A DNA stretch of 64,000 bases from Candidatus Poribacteria bacterium. GTDB lineage: Bacteria; Poribacteria; WGA-4E; WGA-3G. Positions 1 to 7,776 of this stretch are shown one piece after another. A program made the translations under genes and the position numbers. Below the pieces are notes generated by a model. The model worked only from the letters and a program-made list of their open reading frames with translations. It was not told where the DNA came from and searched no databases. Location: positions 1 through 64,000 of the forward strand of contig JAJDTM010000042.1 in NCBI GenBank assembly GCA_022827185.1, read 5' to 3'. Positions within the stretch are counted from its first letter, which is position 1; every line of letters begins with the position of its first letter.

Positions 1-2410
1 CAGGCACTTTCCAATCTTGATCGTGGAAATGGAATAGCCGGGTATCGGTGCCTTTCGCGGTTACCGCTGATAACGCATAGTTTTTCAGCGATGCCTCGGC
101 ATCCGAAACGTTATGGAGTTCGACCCAGTCGTTATCACCACTGGTATCATTACCGATCTCGTTGATGCGGAACGGTGAACCCGCAACAGAACTGGCGGCC
201 AAGAGCCCTACACGGGTGTGATGTTTCGCTCCGGGTGTAGAGTAGATCCATCGGTTCGTCGAACGACGCTCAGAGTTTTTCCAGTTACCTTTAGCGTTAC
301 CGCTAGGGATCCCTTTGACCAACTCGTCACGATTGACGGTGTCTTTAGCTGCTTCCTTCTCAACGTGGTCGTAATTGATATTACGATACATGGAGATGAT
401 GTTGACCGGCGTAATCGTACTCTCAGGATTGTTAGCCAACGTTTCAGCGACACGTCCGCTCTTGCCAGTGTCCCCAGTATCAACTTCCCAACCGTCTCTG
501 CCACGGTTGCTGACTTGATCAATATCGTTGGCAGGGACAATTTGCCCTTCCGTGAAGACGAGTTTCCAATCCTTGAGGCTTATATCAGTCGCAGTTGTGT
601 TATACAACTCAATAAACTGGTGCTTTCGTTGATCTTTAAGCACTGTTTCACCGAAGTCAAGACCCCAAAGGATTTCACTGATAACAACAGTGCGTGAATT
701 CTTGTCGTCATCAGTGTCGTCATCATGTAAGGTGATCGTGCCGCCGATATCGAAGAACAACTCAAGATCGGGAAGATCACTGTAGTCAATCACAGCAAAA
801 CCGTTTGCATCAATCACACCTTTAGAAATGGTAGTTGTTCCGGTGGTTGTCCCGGTACCTGCGGCATACGCGGCAGTGATATCACTAGCAGCAGTCGCAT
901 CAGCAGTCTGATCAGCTTTTGTCTTGACAGTTAACTTTTTATAAGTAGAAGCGGTAGAATATTCCGCTTTACCGTCGTCTGATAAATCTAAGGTTGTCGC
1001 CATACCTTTAACAGGCTGAATTTCGACTAACCATACAGCTCTATTCAGACCATCAGGTTCAGGACCGTCAACAATCCTAGCGGCTTTTTCTGTGGCTGTT
1101 GTTGCCGGATCGTCTTTCGGTGTAAGTTCAAGGTGGGACGCCTTAAGGTCTGTACCAACCGGAAGCTCTGCAGCAAACGTTATGGTTACATCAAATCTGG
1201 CTTCATCATTCGCGCCTTCTTCAGCAACGATTGAATTCAACACGAAACTGGACGTCGTAACCTTGTCCTTACCTTCAACGGCTTTGATAATAGCGGAACC
1301 CGATTTTATCGCTACAGACACCTGCGCAGTGGACGGCCTGGGCTGAACGTCAAATTGCCAAATTGATTTTTCCACCATTGGCGAAACAACCGGTTTAGGA
1401 GCAAGGGATGCATCTATCGCGTATGCCCCCTCTATACTAAAATGGTCTGATAACTTAGTGGTGCCCTCGACAAATTTTATCTCTTCACCCGTGACTTCAC
1501 CGTCATCATTCATCTTCATAGAGGCAACAGTGACTGTAAACCGATCTTCAAGACTTATATTAGGGGCTGTTAACACAACCGCTACAGCCTTACTTGTATC
1601 TGTCCCAATAGTCTTAACGAGGTTGAAATTTGCAGGCGTTGGTTCATAACTCTCTGCACCCGCATAGTCATCCTGACCACCAGTAGGTACCTGGATACCA
1701 CGAGCTGCGCCTGCATCAACCCCTATCCGGAAGGTATATTTCCCCCCAGCTTTTTTAGCGTCTCCCGATGGAGCAAGAGAACTATGGAGTTCGATAGTTA
1801 CATCAAACGACGACTTGCTATCTTTCGACCGAGCAATCGCTTTTACATTCACGGTATTCGTTGCATCAAGAGCTGTGGTCGGATCTAGAGCACCCGTGGC
1901 GGCCCAGGTTTCTGAATTATCAAAAGGGTCTAAAATGCGTACCCAAAGATCTTCATGCGTAAGCAGACTACCTGCTATATAGGCTTCACTACCGTCAAGA
2001 GCAGATCCTGTTGTACCATCCCCGTCAGTGCCAGCATTCACATCCATCCCAAAATTAACAACTACCATAAATTCAAGACTGTCAGTAGCGATCATGATAT
2101 CACTGTCCAGGACATTGTTTTGTCCCGACTTCAAACTAATAGTTGGAACTGGATGCTTACCATGCGCCGGAACTGCATGTTCACCAGGGTCGGTGTTATC
2201 ACCATCAGGTGGAACTGAATTATCCATAGCAACCCTCATGAGTACTGGGCCGTGAGCAGGGTCATGCGTTTTTGAGGTATCACCACCATGATTTCCTACA
2301 GTAGTAGTAGGTGCCTTATGCGCCATCACAGAAGTCGGCACGAAGACCAACCCGAAAGCAATTAAGAAAATTAAACTCGTTAAGGAAAATGTCATTTTCA
2401 AACTTGACAT
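1..2410 (-). CDS. Large secreted lamin-tail-domain (LTD) protein, 3' end off the window
   Basis: An uninterrupted minus-strand frame of about 803 codons runs from an ATG at 2410 off the left edge. GGAGG lies about 10 nt upstream of that ATG. The N-terminus is a clear signal peptide (hydrophobic stretch ending in a VMA cleavage site at about residue 31). Residues 50-560 are rich in Asp, Thr and Val and look like stacked beta-sandwich material with no catalytic motif that I recognise. From about residue 571 (VISEILWG, then FIELYNTT and LKDWKLVF) and again from about residue 743 (FRINEIGND, DWVELHNVS, LKNYAL) there are two lamin-tail-domain repeats. This fold is common in exported bacterial surface proteins and often precedes C-terminal sorting or nuclease modules. 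Export and the LTD assignment are well supported. The biological role is unknown because the C-terminus is missing. Confidence 0.8.
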   Translation of the reverse strand, partial: MSSLKMTFSLTSLIFLIAFGLVFVPTSVMAHKAPTTTVGNHGGDTSKTHDPAHGPVLMRVAMDNSVPPDGDNTDPGEHAVPAHGKHPVPTISLKSGQNNVLDSDIMIATDSLEFMVVVNFGMDVNAGTDGDGTTGSALDGSEAYIAGSLLTHEDLWVRILDPFDNSETWAATGALDPTTALDATNTVNVKAIARSKDSKSSFDVTIELHSSLAPSGDAKKAGGKYTFRIGVDAGAARGIQVPTGGQDDYAGAESYEPTPANFNLVKTIGTDTSKAVAVVLTAPNISLEDRFTVTVASMKMNDDGEVTGEEIKFVEGTTKLSDHFSIEGAYAIDASLAPKPVVSPMVEKSIWQFDVQPRPSTAQVSVAIKSGSAIIKAVEGKDKVTTSSFVLNSIVAEEGANDEARFDVTITFAAELPVGTDLKASHLELTPKDDPATTATEKAARIVDGPEPDGLNRAVWLVEIQPVKGMATTLDLSDDGKAEYSTASTYKKLTVKTKADQTADATAASDITAAYAAGTGTTTGTTTISKGVIDANGFAVIDYSDLPDLELFFDIGGTITLHDDDTDDDKNSRTVVISEILWGLDFGETVLKDQRKHQFIELYNTTATDISLKDWKLVFTEGQIVPANDIDQVSNRGRDGWEVDTGDTGKSGRVAETLANNPESTITPVNIISMYRNINYDHVEKEAAKDTVNRDELVKGIPSGNAKGNWKNSERRSTNRWIYSTPGAKHHTRVGLLAASSVAGSPFRINEIGNDTSGDNDWVELHNVSDAEASLKNYALSAVTAKGTDTRLFHFHDQDWKVP

Positions 2411-2458
2411 GCGTTATTTTCCTCCATACATAAAATAGAAAATAGTGTTAAGTCTTTT

Positions 2459-2541
2459 TCAGTTTCCAGTTTCCAGTTTATAGTTTCCAGAGAAGAGACC
2501 TCTTTTACTGGTAACTCGTAACTGGTGACTGGTAACTCCTT
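2459..2541. repeat. Dispersed palindromic element with TTTCCAGTTT / GGTAACTGG arms
   Basis: The segment is built from degenerate short words (TTTCCAGTTT on the left, ACTGGTAACT on the right) flanking an AGAAGAGACCTCTTTT core. Related arms with a similar core recur at about 30403-30479 and 31709-31808. It is intergenic each time and has no coding capacity. Confidence 0.6.
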
Positions 2542-2615
2542 AGACTTCCATTCAACAAATCGAATGGATTCAGGGAAATAAACCCATTCTCACAAAATAA
2601 ACTAACCTTTTTGGT

Positions 2616-2642
2616 GCGGGTATCTGTTCCCCCCGCTTTTTT
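2616..2642 (+). terminator. Possible intrinsic terminator (plus strand)
   Basis: GCGGG pairs with CCCGC across an 11-nt loop and is followed directly by six T residues. The stem is only 5 bp and no plus-strand gene ends just upstream, so the assignment is weak. Confidence 0.3.
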
Positions 2643-2734
2643 CTGAAATTCTCGAATTAAGCCTCAAATCCATATATTAAGACAATTACGTTCAATCTAC
2701 AATAAAAGTTACGCGTTTATCTCAATATATTATA

Positions 2735-2910
2735 TTATACATCAAAGTATAGTGTTAAGTCAAATTTATTTTTATTTTTTTTGGATATACTACGATTTTT
2801 ATCAACTAAAACCTATAATATTGAACAAAATAGGTGTTTTTTTACGAATACACTAATATTATACATAAATTTTAGGATTAAGTCAAATTTATTTTTATTT
2901 TTTTTGTATA
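2735..2910. repeat. Two copies of an AT-rich ~50-bp repeat
   Basis: The words ATTATACAT, then TTAAGTCAAATTTATTTTTA, then a T-run occur at about 2735-2785 and again at about 2858-2910. A diverged third copy lies near 4188-4240 (GATTAAGTCAAATTT). They are non-coding and of unknown function. Confidence 0.6.
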
Positions 2911-2922
2911 TATTATATTTTA

Positions 2923-3130
2923 ATTGGAAGATTGGAAGGGTGGAAGATTGGAAGATTGGAAGATTGGAAGGGTGGAAGATTGGAAGATTGGAAGATTGGA
3001 AGATTGGGAGGGTGGAAGATTGGAAGGGTGGAAGATTGGAAGGGTGGGAGATTGGAAGATTGGGAGGGTGGAAGGGTGGAAGATTGGAAGGGTGGAAGAT
3101 TGGGAGGGTGGAAAGTTGGGGAGTTGGGAG
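2923..3130. repeat. Octanucleotide minisatellite made of two alternating 8-bp words
   Basis: About 26 consecutive 8-bp units are mostly ATTGGAAG or GGTGGAAG, with GGAG variants toward the right end. The order of the two words is irregular. An 8-bp period has a 24-bp codon period, so it stays open in several frames and creates spurious ORFs on both strands. I treat it as a simple-sequence array, not a gene. Confidence 0.9.
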
Positions 3131-3165
3131 GTTTTCGCAGATTATCAGGGACTGATGGCAGATAC

Positions 3166-3283
3166 CTATACGGCACAGGCTAACAGCCTATGCTACAAGG
3201 GAATCTATACGGCACAGGCTAATAGCCTATGCTACAAGGAAATCTCTACGGCACAGGCTAACAGCCTATGCTACAAGGAAATC
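3166..3283. repeat. Three tandem 39-bp repeats
   Basis: The unit starts at 3171, 3210 and 3249 (CGGCACAGGCTAACAGCCTA, then TGCTACAAGG), an exact 39-bp period with few substitutions. GGCTAACAGCC inside each unit is a small palindrome. There are no spacers between units, so this is not a CRISPR array. Confidence 0.85.
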
Positions 3284-3314
3284 CAAACTTTCGGATTTTA
3301 CTATCATGGAAGAA

Positions 3315-3347
3315 AACCCCCTAAATCCCCCTTATCAGGGGGCCTTT
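3315..3347 (+). repeat. CCCCCTAAATCCCCC hairpin repeat, copy 1
   Basis: A roughly 32-bp dispersed repeat contains a CCCCC / GGGGG stem with TTATCA loop. Other copies, all in plus orientation, are at 4879-4910, 21429-21460 and 38994-39027, each shortly upstream of a plus-strand gene. Confidence 0.8.
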
Positions 3348-3497
3348 GAGAAATGAAAAAAGAGTTTGCCTCATATTCATCAATCTGCTACACTATTTAA
3401 ACCAGTTTAGGGTGGCACTGCAAAGCTTGCCGCAAGGCATGTCTGCCACCCTCCTACCTTTGCGGGGGGATAAATCAAACTGGCACTGGAACACCCT

Positions 3498-3881
3498 ATG
3501 AAAACAATTTTGTTTCTCTTGATACTCTTTTTTGCGATCGCTTTACCGGCTCTTGGTGCGTTGACGGAGGCGGACCTCAACGAGATACGCTTGATTTTCC
3601 GCGAGGAAATCAAGAAAGAAACGGATACAATCAACACCAAAATCGAGAAAAAAACGGATACAATCAACACCAAAATCGACGGCTTAGATACCCGACTGCG
3701 GACCGTTGAAACAGGTGTTGCGGAATTACGGGGACGTAACATTGGCTTTTCAGCCGTCCAAGATTGGATCGTTGCCATCTGTGCTGTGGCTGCAATTATC
3801 CTCTCTATTATCGCTTTACGCAAAGCACCACCGAAAGCCCCACAGACTGCACAGGACACCCCAAAGGCCGTGTCTCAATAA
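3498..3881 (+). CDS. Small secreted coiled-coil protein with C-terminal membrane anchor
   Basis: This is a 127-residue protein with an N-terminal signal sequence (hydrophobic residues 4-19, ALG cleavage site). An acidic/basic heptad-like coiled coil spans about residues 25-75. It holds an internal repeat of KKETDTINTKIE followed by KKTDTINTKID, visible as a duplicated DNA segment. A single transmembrane helix lies near residues 88-107 and the tail is Pro/Ala-rich. The ribosome site is weak (GGAACACCCT before ATG). No family was recognised. It may be a membrane-tethered spacer or multimerising protein. The composition and signal sequence argue that it is a genuine gene. Confidence 0.6.
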   Translation: MKTILFLLILFFAIALPALGALTEADLNEIRLIFREEIKKETDTINTKIEKKTDTINTKIDGLDTRLRTVETGVAELRGRNIGFSAVQDWIVAICAVAAIILSIIALRKAPPKAPQTAQDTPKAVSQ

Positions 3882-3892
3882 AGAAGATTATC

Positions 3893-4030
3893 ATGTTTTT
3901 TATGTTTTTTATTTCCATCTTATTGATTATATTTATAGGTTTGATAGCCATCTACATCAGGGAATTTGTCCTTGACTGGCATAGGACTTACGCAGCCCTC
4001 TGCAGGCGGGGTTTGAAACCTCGTCTGTAG
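3893..4030 (+). CDS. Putative 45-residue membrane microprotein
   Basis: The ATG lies 12 nt after the preceding stop. The product begins with an almost purely hydrophobic helix (MFFMFFISILLIIFIGLIAIYI) and ends inside a REP palindrome (GLKPRL plus stop), so the C-terminus is palindrome-encoded. Small hydrophobic proteins are plausible here, but there is no good ribosome site and chance cannot be excluded. Confidence 0.3.
   Translation: MFFMFFISILLIIFIGLIAIYIREFVLDWHRTYAALCRRGLKPRL
4000..4030. repeat. REP-A palindrome (GCAGGCGGGG type)
   Basis: An imperfect palindrome of the GCAGGCGGGGTTT / AAACCCCGCCTGC family, preceded by the linked word GGACTTACGCAG. About a dozen copies lie between 4 and 21 kb. 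Confidence 0.75.
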
Positions 4031-4069
4031 TAAAAAAGCGTGGAAATGGGAGTGAAAGGTGGGTCTTTA

Positions 4070-4151
4070 ACCCGAAACACGTGCCGGTTGCATTCCGGTT
4101 TTCAAGGGTCCCTACGCCTTGAAGCGTAATGCAGGCACGTGTCCGCGGGTG
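4070..4151. other. Long multi-stem inverted repeat, candidate structured RNA
   Basis: Collinear nested arms are ACCCG/CGGGT, ACACGTGCC (4077-4085)/GGCACGTGT (4134-4142), TGCATT/AATGCA and TTCAAGG/CCTTGAA, closed by a 9-nt loop. A T-rich run (GTTTTTGTTTT) follows immediately. The arrangement is a single long hairpin with small internal loops. It could be an ncRNA with its own terminator, a large terminator, or a mobile palindrome. No known riboswitch family was recognised. Confidence 0.5.
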
Positions 4152-4299
4152 TTTTTGTTTTCTATGGAGGAGAATAACATCTTCCTCACACTGAAATTAT
4201 ACGACGAATTTTATGATTAAGTCAAATTTTTTTGTGTTTTTTGAGGTAAACATAATTTTTGGCGATAATTGGAAATTCCATTACGTTATATATTAACGC

Positions 4300-4444
4300 A
4301 AGTTGCCACCTATGCATTTACATAGCACCCCTACGGGGTGCGGTGGCTTAAATATGCCGTTTCTATAGATATATTACCCCTACGGGGTAAAGAAACACCT
4401 GAAGCATCTGCTTCAAATGTTCAAAAACGCGTTAGTGGCAACTT
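4300..4444. repeat. MITE-like inverted-repeat element
   Basis: AAGTTGCCAC (4300-4309) is perfectly inverted at 4435-4444, and the similarity extends outward into TATATATTAACGC-like flanks. Inside are two CCCCTACGGGG hairpins. The rest of the 4031-4923 gap holds other dispersed repeats and no gene. Confidence 0.5.
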
Positions 4445-4535
4445 GGGTTTATATATTAATGTATATAATACCATTTCTATAAATTATTGTCTCATTAGGC
4501 GGTTATTATGGTAGTTATTTTCAGGACACAAACTG

Positions 4536-4640
4536 GATGAAGATTAATTTATTAATTCGGTAATTCCATATTCTGCCCGCGGTGAGTGCCCTCCCCCGCA
4601 GGCGGGGATTGTATCCCCGCCGAATTACCGATTTATTTTC
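4536..4640. repeat. Dispersed repeat TGAAGATTAATTT / TTAATTCGGTAATT with GC palindrome
   Basis: The TGAAGATTAATTT...TTAATTCGGTAAT word is repeated at about 7499-7527 and 7551-7579. At this locus it encloses a CCCCGCAGGCGGGG palindrome and is closed by a second GAATTACCGA word. Confidence 0.6.
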
Positions 4641-4699
4641 TTAAACTTCATGAAGTTTGTGGTACAAAAAAGAGACATTTTCAATTAGAAATGGTATAA

Positions 4700-4766
4700 G
4701 ATCGCGAGCACAGCTTGCTTCTACAGTGAAGATCGAGAGATCGCGAGCACTGATCGCTCCTACAGA
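4700..4766. repeat. Two tandem GATCGCGAGCAC...CTCCTACAG repeats
   Basis: Two consecutive roughly 33-bp units contain GCGAGCACAGCTTGCT-type palindromes. A further copy lies at about 33151-33184, and a related tandem pair at 23558-23640. Confidence 0.6.
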
Positions 4767-4878
4767 GGGAAATATACGCAGAAAAACTAAATAGCCCTGG
4801 CTTTTTTCCTGAAAAAATGTGTGGATTGTGATAGAATAGAGATAATCGCGAAGCAGCGTTTCGTCTAAATGCGTATTA

Positions 4879-4910
4879 AACCCCCTAAATCCCCCTTATC
4901 AGGGGGACTT
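4879..4910 (+). repeat. CCCCCTAAATCCCCC hairpin repeat, copy 2
   Basis: Same repeat as at 3315. It ends 13 nt before the ATG of the enolase-superfamily gene, so it forms most of that gene's leader. Confidence 0.8.
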
Positions 4911-4923
4911 GCAGAGAAAAGGC

Positions 4924-6003
4924 ATGAAAATTACTGACGTTAAAACTTACAACTTACGCTATCGGCTTGTTGAGCCTTTTGCGAATTCACGCGGTTGGAC
5001 GCACACACGGACTGCCGTTGTCGTTGAAATTTGCACGGATGCCGGGATTACGGGTTGGGGTGAAGGCATAAGTGTCCCGTCCGCCTCGGCGATTGAGACA
5101 CATCTGATTGGACAGTCGCCTTTCGAGACGGAACGGATATGGGAGGCGATGCGTGGGAATATCGGTGCCTTGAGCGGTATCGACATTGCCCTATGGGACA
5201 TCATGGGCAAGGCACTGGATATGCCGATCTATCAACTCCTCGGCGGCGCGTTTCGGTTGAAGATTCCTGCCTACGCGAGCGGACTTTTCAAAAAAGATAA
5301 ATCCGACATAACGCAAGCGTTGATGGATGAGGCGAAAGGCTACGTGGATGCGGGATTCCCTGCAGTGAAGATGAAGATCGGTTTCGGTGCGGCGTACGAT
5401 GTGAAAAATGTCGCTGCTGTCCGACGCGCGATTGGTGAGGATACGCTTTTCGCAGTGGATGCCAATTGTGGCTACGATGTCGGCACGGCAATCGACGTTG
5501 GACAAAAGATTTTAGACGCCGATCTTTTTTGGTATGAGGAACCGATTACCAGTGACGATGTAGCAGGCTATCGCGAAATCCGAAATGCGTTGAAGGTGAG
5601 AATCGCTGGCGGTGAGATGTTGATGGGACGGTGGGCATTCCGCGAGTTAATTCAGGCACGTGGGTTGGATATTGTGCAACCGGATATAAGTATCGCAGGC
5701 GGTTTCACGGAGTGCCGAAAAATTGCGGCTATGGCGAGTGCGAATTATGTTCGCGTGCTACCACACATGTGGGGTGGTAGTATTCGTCTCGCAGCGACGC
5801 TGCACTGGCAAGCCACGCTCCCGGATGCGCCGCAGGCACTGAACCCGATGCCTTCGCTCTTGGAGTTTGATATGACTGAAAACCGGCTCCGTACGGCGTT
5901 GGCACAGCAACCGATACATGCCGTTGATGGGTACGTTGATGTCCCACAGGCACCCGGATTGGGAATCGAGATTGACCGTGCAGTATTGGAACAGTATGCG
6001 TGA
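4924..6003 (+). CDS. Mandelate racemase / muconate lactonizing enzyme family protein
   Basis: A 359-residue member of the enolase superfamily. These enzymes abstract the proton alpha to a carboxylate in sugar acids and lactones. Numbered from the ATG, the catalytic KxK is K149-M-K151. Metal ligands fit D179 (AVDAN), E205/E206 (WYEEP) and E231 (GGE), and the His base is H281 (LPHMWGG). The N-terminal capping domain spans about 1-120, followed by the TIM barrel. Length is typical. An upstream TTG at 4909 is in frame, but the ATG preceded by AGAGAAAAGG fits the conserved MKIT start. The substrate is not determinable. An aldonate or aldarate is likely given the other sugar-related genes. It ends in TGA, showing that TGA is an ordinary stop in this genome. 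Confidence 0.9.
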   Translation: MKITDVKTYNLRYRLVEPFANSRGWTHTRTAVVVEICTDAGITGWGEGISVPSASAIETHLIGQSPFETERIWEAMRGNIGALSGIDIALWDIMGKALDMPIYQLLGGAFRLKIPAYASGLFKKDKSDITQALMDEAKGYVDAGFPAVKMKIGFGAAYDVKNVAAVRRAIGEDTLFAVDANCGYDVGTAIDVGQKILDADLFWYEEPITSDDVAGYREIRNALKVRIAGGEMLMGRWAFRELIQARGLDIVQPDISIAGGFTECRKIAAMASANYVRVLPHMWGGSIRLAATLHWQATLPDAPQALNPMPSLLEFDMTENRLRTALAQQPIHAVDGYVDVPQAPGLGIEIDRAVLEQYA

Positions 6004-6017
6004 ATCCGACGCACAGC

Positions 6018-6046
6018 TGCAGGCGGGGTTTCAAACCCCGCCTGCA
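6018..6046. repeat. REP-A palindrome
   Basis: A near-perfect GCAGGCGGGGTTT/AAACCCCGCCTGC palindrome lies between the enolase-family stop and the next start. It could fold in the shared mRNA. Confidence 0.85.
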
Positions 6047-6056
6047 TTGGAACAAT

Positions 6057-6854
6057 ATGAAAAACCGAATTCTGATTGTATGCCTCTTGCTTCTCTCTGT
6101 CGTCAGCGTGATTTTTCTTTACCACTTTCGCGTTGAAGCGGATTCCCGAATAGCGGCACCGCCCAGTGAAGCACCTTTCTCGCATGATCTGTTTGATCAG
6201 GTTTTGCAGGAACATGTTGATAAAAAGGGGCGGGTCAACTATACCAAACTGAAGGCGAACCCTGAAAAATTGGAGGCGTATTTGGACCTATTGGCTGTTG
6301 CTAACCCTACGGAATTATCTTATAATGGGCAGCTGGTATTTTGGGTCAACGCCTACAATGCACTTGTCATTAAAGGGGTTATTGATCATTATCCGACAAC
6401 GAGTGTCCGAAAAGTTAAATGGTTCAACGGGTTTTTCTCTCGGCTGAAGTTCCGAGTTGCGGGTAAAACGTGGACGCTCAATCAGATTGAACACGGTATT
6501 ATCCGCACGGAATTTGCGGATCCGCGTGTTCACTTCGTGCTTGTCTGCGCTTCACGCAGCTGCCCGCCTTTGGGAAATCGGGCGTTTTCTGCGGAGACGA
6601 TTGAGGAAAATCTTGAAACTGCAACGTTTAACTTCGTTCAAAATCCGGCACAGGTTAGGATTGATCGCGCGCAGCGTCGGGTCTATCTCTCGAAGATTTT
6701 CAAGTGGTATGATGATGATTTTGAGATAGGCTATGACGGTGTAGCAGATTTTCTTGCGGATTATTTGCCACCTGAAGCTGCAGAATTTGTATTGGCAGAA
6801 GGTGTTAAGTTCCATCATTTAGATTATGATTGGACGCTGAATGATCAACGTTAG
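6057..6854 (+). CDS. DUF547 domain protein
   Basis: A 265-residue protein with an N-terminal membrane anchor or signal (residues 4-22, ILIVCLLLLSVVSVIFL). It is followed by a DUF547 domain with FWVNAYNALVI (about residues 90-100), LNQIEH and HFVLVCASRSCPPL. The conserved Asn/His/Cys residues typical of the family are present. DUF547 occurs in exported bacterial proteins of uncertain activity. The ATG is chosen because the upstream in-frame extension is entirely REP-palindrome sequence. No strong ribosome site is visible, and the REP hairpin occupies the usual place. Confidence 0.8.
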   Translation: MKNRILIVCLLLLSVVSVIFLYHFRVEADSRIAAPPSEAPFSHDLFDQVLQEHVDKKGRVNYTKLKANPEKLEAYLDLLAVANPTELSYNGQLVFWVNAYNALVIKGVIDHYPTTSVRKVKWFNGFFSRLKFRVAGKTWTLNQIEHGIIRTEFADPRVHFVLVCASRSCPPLGNRAFSAETIEENLETATFNFVQNPAQVRIDRAQRRVYLSKIFKWYDDDFEIGYDGVADFLADYLPPEAAEFVLAEGVKFHHLDYDWTLNDQR

Positions 6855-6863
6855 GTATTTTTT

Positions 6864-6900
6864 CCCCAGGCCGGTAGGTGCGGTTTGGAACCGCACCGGA
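6864..6900. repeat. REP-B palindrome (GGTGCGGTT type), upstream of RAYT 1
   Basis: CCCCAGGCCGGTAGGTGCGG then TTTGG then AACCGCACCGG. This is the reverse orientation of the copies on the other side of the transposase. Confidence 0.8.
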
Positions 6901-6962
6901 TACTCGTCAGAAACCTCACATAGGCGAAAATCCTTAACGTGCACCTACAGAGAATTAAAAAT

Positions 6963-7484
6963 ATGAACACCTTTCCAAAACACCGCAGCCACACCCTACA
7001 GACCGGTAGGCACTCCATACCCGGCACATATTACCACATTATAGTTGTCACACACCAGCGACAGCGAGTGCTCGCCAATGATCCTGTCGCATCCATTATT
7101 TTTCAAACATTCGATTGGCTTGAAACCGAGAGCCGCCTGAAATGGACAGCCATCATGGTGATGCCAGACCACGTGCACGCGGTCTTTATGCTCGGAGAAC
7201 AGCAAACACTCTCAAAAGTTTTACATTCTCTAAAACGCTATACCGCGCGCGAAATTAACAAACATCTATCTCGGCGGGGTGCGCTTTGGCAGAAAGGCTA
7301 TACAGATTGGGGCATTCGGGCGGAATCAAGATTCAACGACACCGTCCGTTATTGCTATACGAATCCTGTAAGAGCTGGATTAGTAGAGAAGGCATCTGAT
7401 TATCCCTATTGGCGATGTAAATATCAGATGGAGTCGTCCGAGGGGCCTGCGCAATTGCGTAGATTCGGTAGTTCCGAGTCCTGA
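6963..7484 (+). CDS. REP-associated tyrosine transposase (RAYT, Y1/HUH family), copy 1
   Basis: A 173-residue single-strand HUH nuclease of the IS200-like Y1 superfamily. RAYTs nick and join at REP palindromes. The HUH pair is H70-V-H72 in MPDHVHAVF. The candidate nucleophilic Tyr lies in RYCYTNPVRAGL (Y130/Y132). GTYYHIIVVTH near residue 21 is the usual first strand. It stands alone without a left/right-end insertion sequence and is flanked on both sides by REP-B palindromes (6864-6900 and 7592-7732). That pairing suggests REP-B is its cognate substrate. The start is chosen at ATG 6963; an upstream ATG at 6939 is in frame but not conserved-looking. Confidence 0.88.
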   Translation: MNTFPKHRSHTLQTGRHSIPGTYYHIIVVTHQRQRVLANDPVASIIFQTFDWLETESRLKWTAIMVMPDHVHAVFMLGEQQTLSKVLHSLKRYTAREINKHLSRRGALWQKGYTDWGIRAESRFNDTVRYCYTNPVRAGLVEKASDYPYWRCKYQMESSEGPAQLRRFGSSES

Positions 7485-7498
7485 TAGGTGTGGTTTGA

Positions 7499-7732
7499 TG
7501 AAGATTAATTTTTTAATTCGGTATTTTCTTGGTGAAGCCCGGTGAGGTTAATGAAGATTAATTTTTTAATTCGGTAATTTCTTGATGAAGTCCGGTGCGG
7601 TTCCAAACCGCACCTACCGGGCCTGGGGAAAATATAGAATTACCGAAATATTTTCTTAAATTTCAGCAAACCGCACCTACCAGCCTGGGGAAATCCGGTG
7701 CGGTTGCGAACCGCACCTACCGGGCCTGGGGA
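7499..7732. repeat. REP-B cluster with TTAATTCGGTA repeats, downstream of RAYT 1
   Basis: Two TGAAGATTAATTTTTTAATT words (7499-7527, 7551-7579) are followed by REP-B copies at 7592-7628, a partial copy at 7669-7691 and a full copy at 7695-7732 (CCGGTGCGGTT / AACCGCACC, then CTACCGGGCCTGGGG). No gene is seen in 7485-7776. Confidence 0.85.
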
Positions 7733-7776
7733 AAACTAAATAAAGGAGTCGTCAGTCAGAAGACTGAAAACGAATT

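Noticed and set aside
3166..3283. Possible CRISPR array
   Set aside because: Repeats are directly contiguous at a 39-bp period with no unique spacers and no cas genes in the window.
2781..3349. Several overlapping ORFs on both strands through the minisatellite and 39-bp repeats
   Set aside because: The protein repeats (EDWKIGRL-like, TAQANSLCYK-like) are translations of simple tandem DNA repeats with 8-bp and 39-bp periods. They are open in several frames at once and lack ribosome sites.
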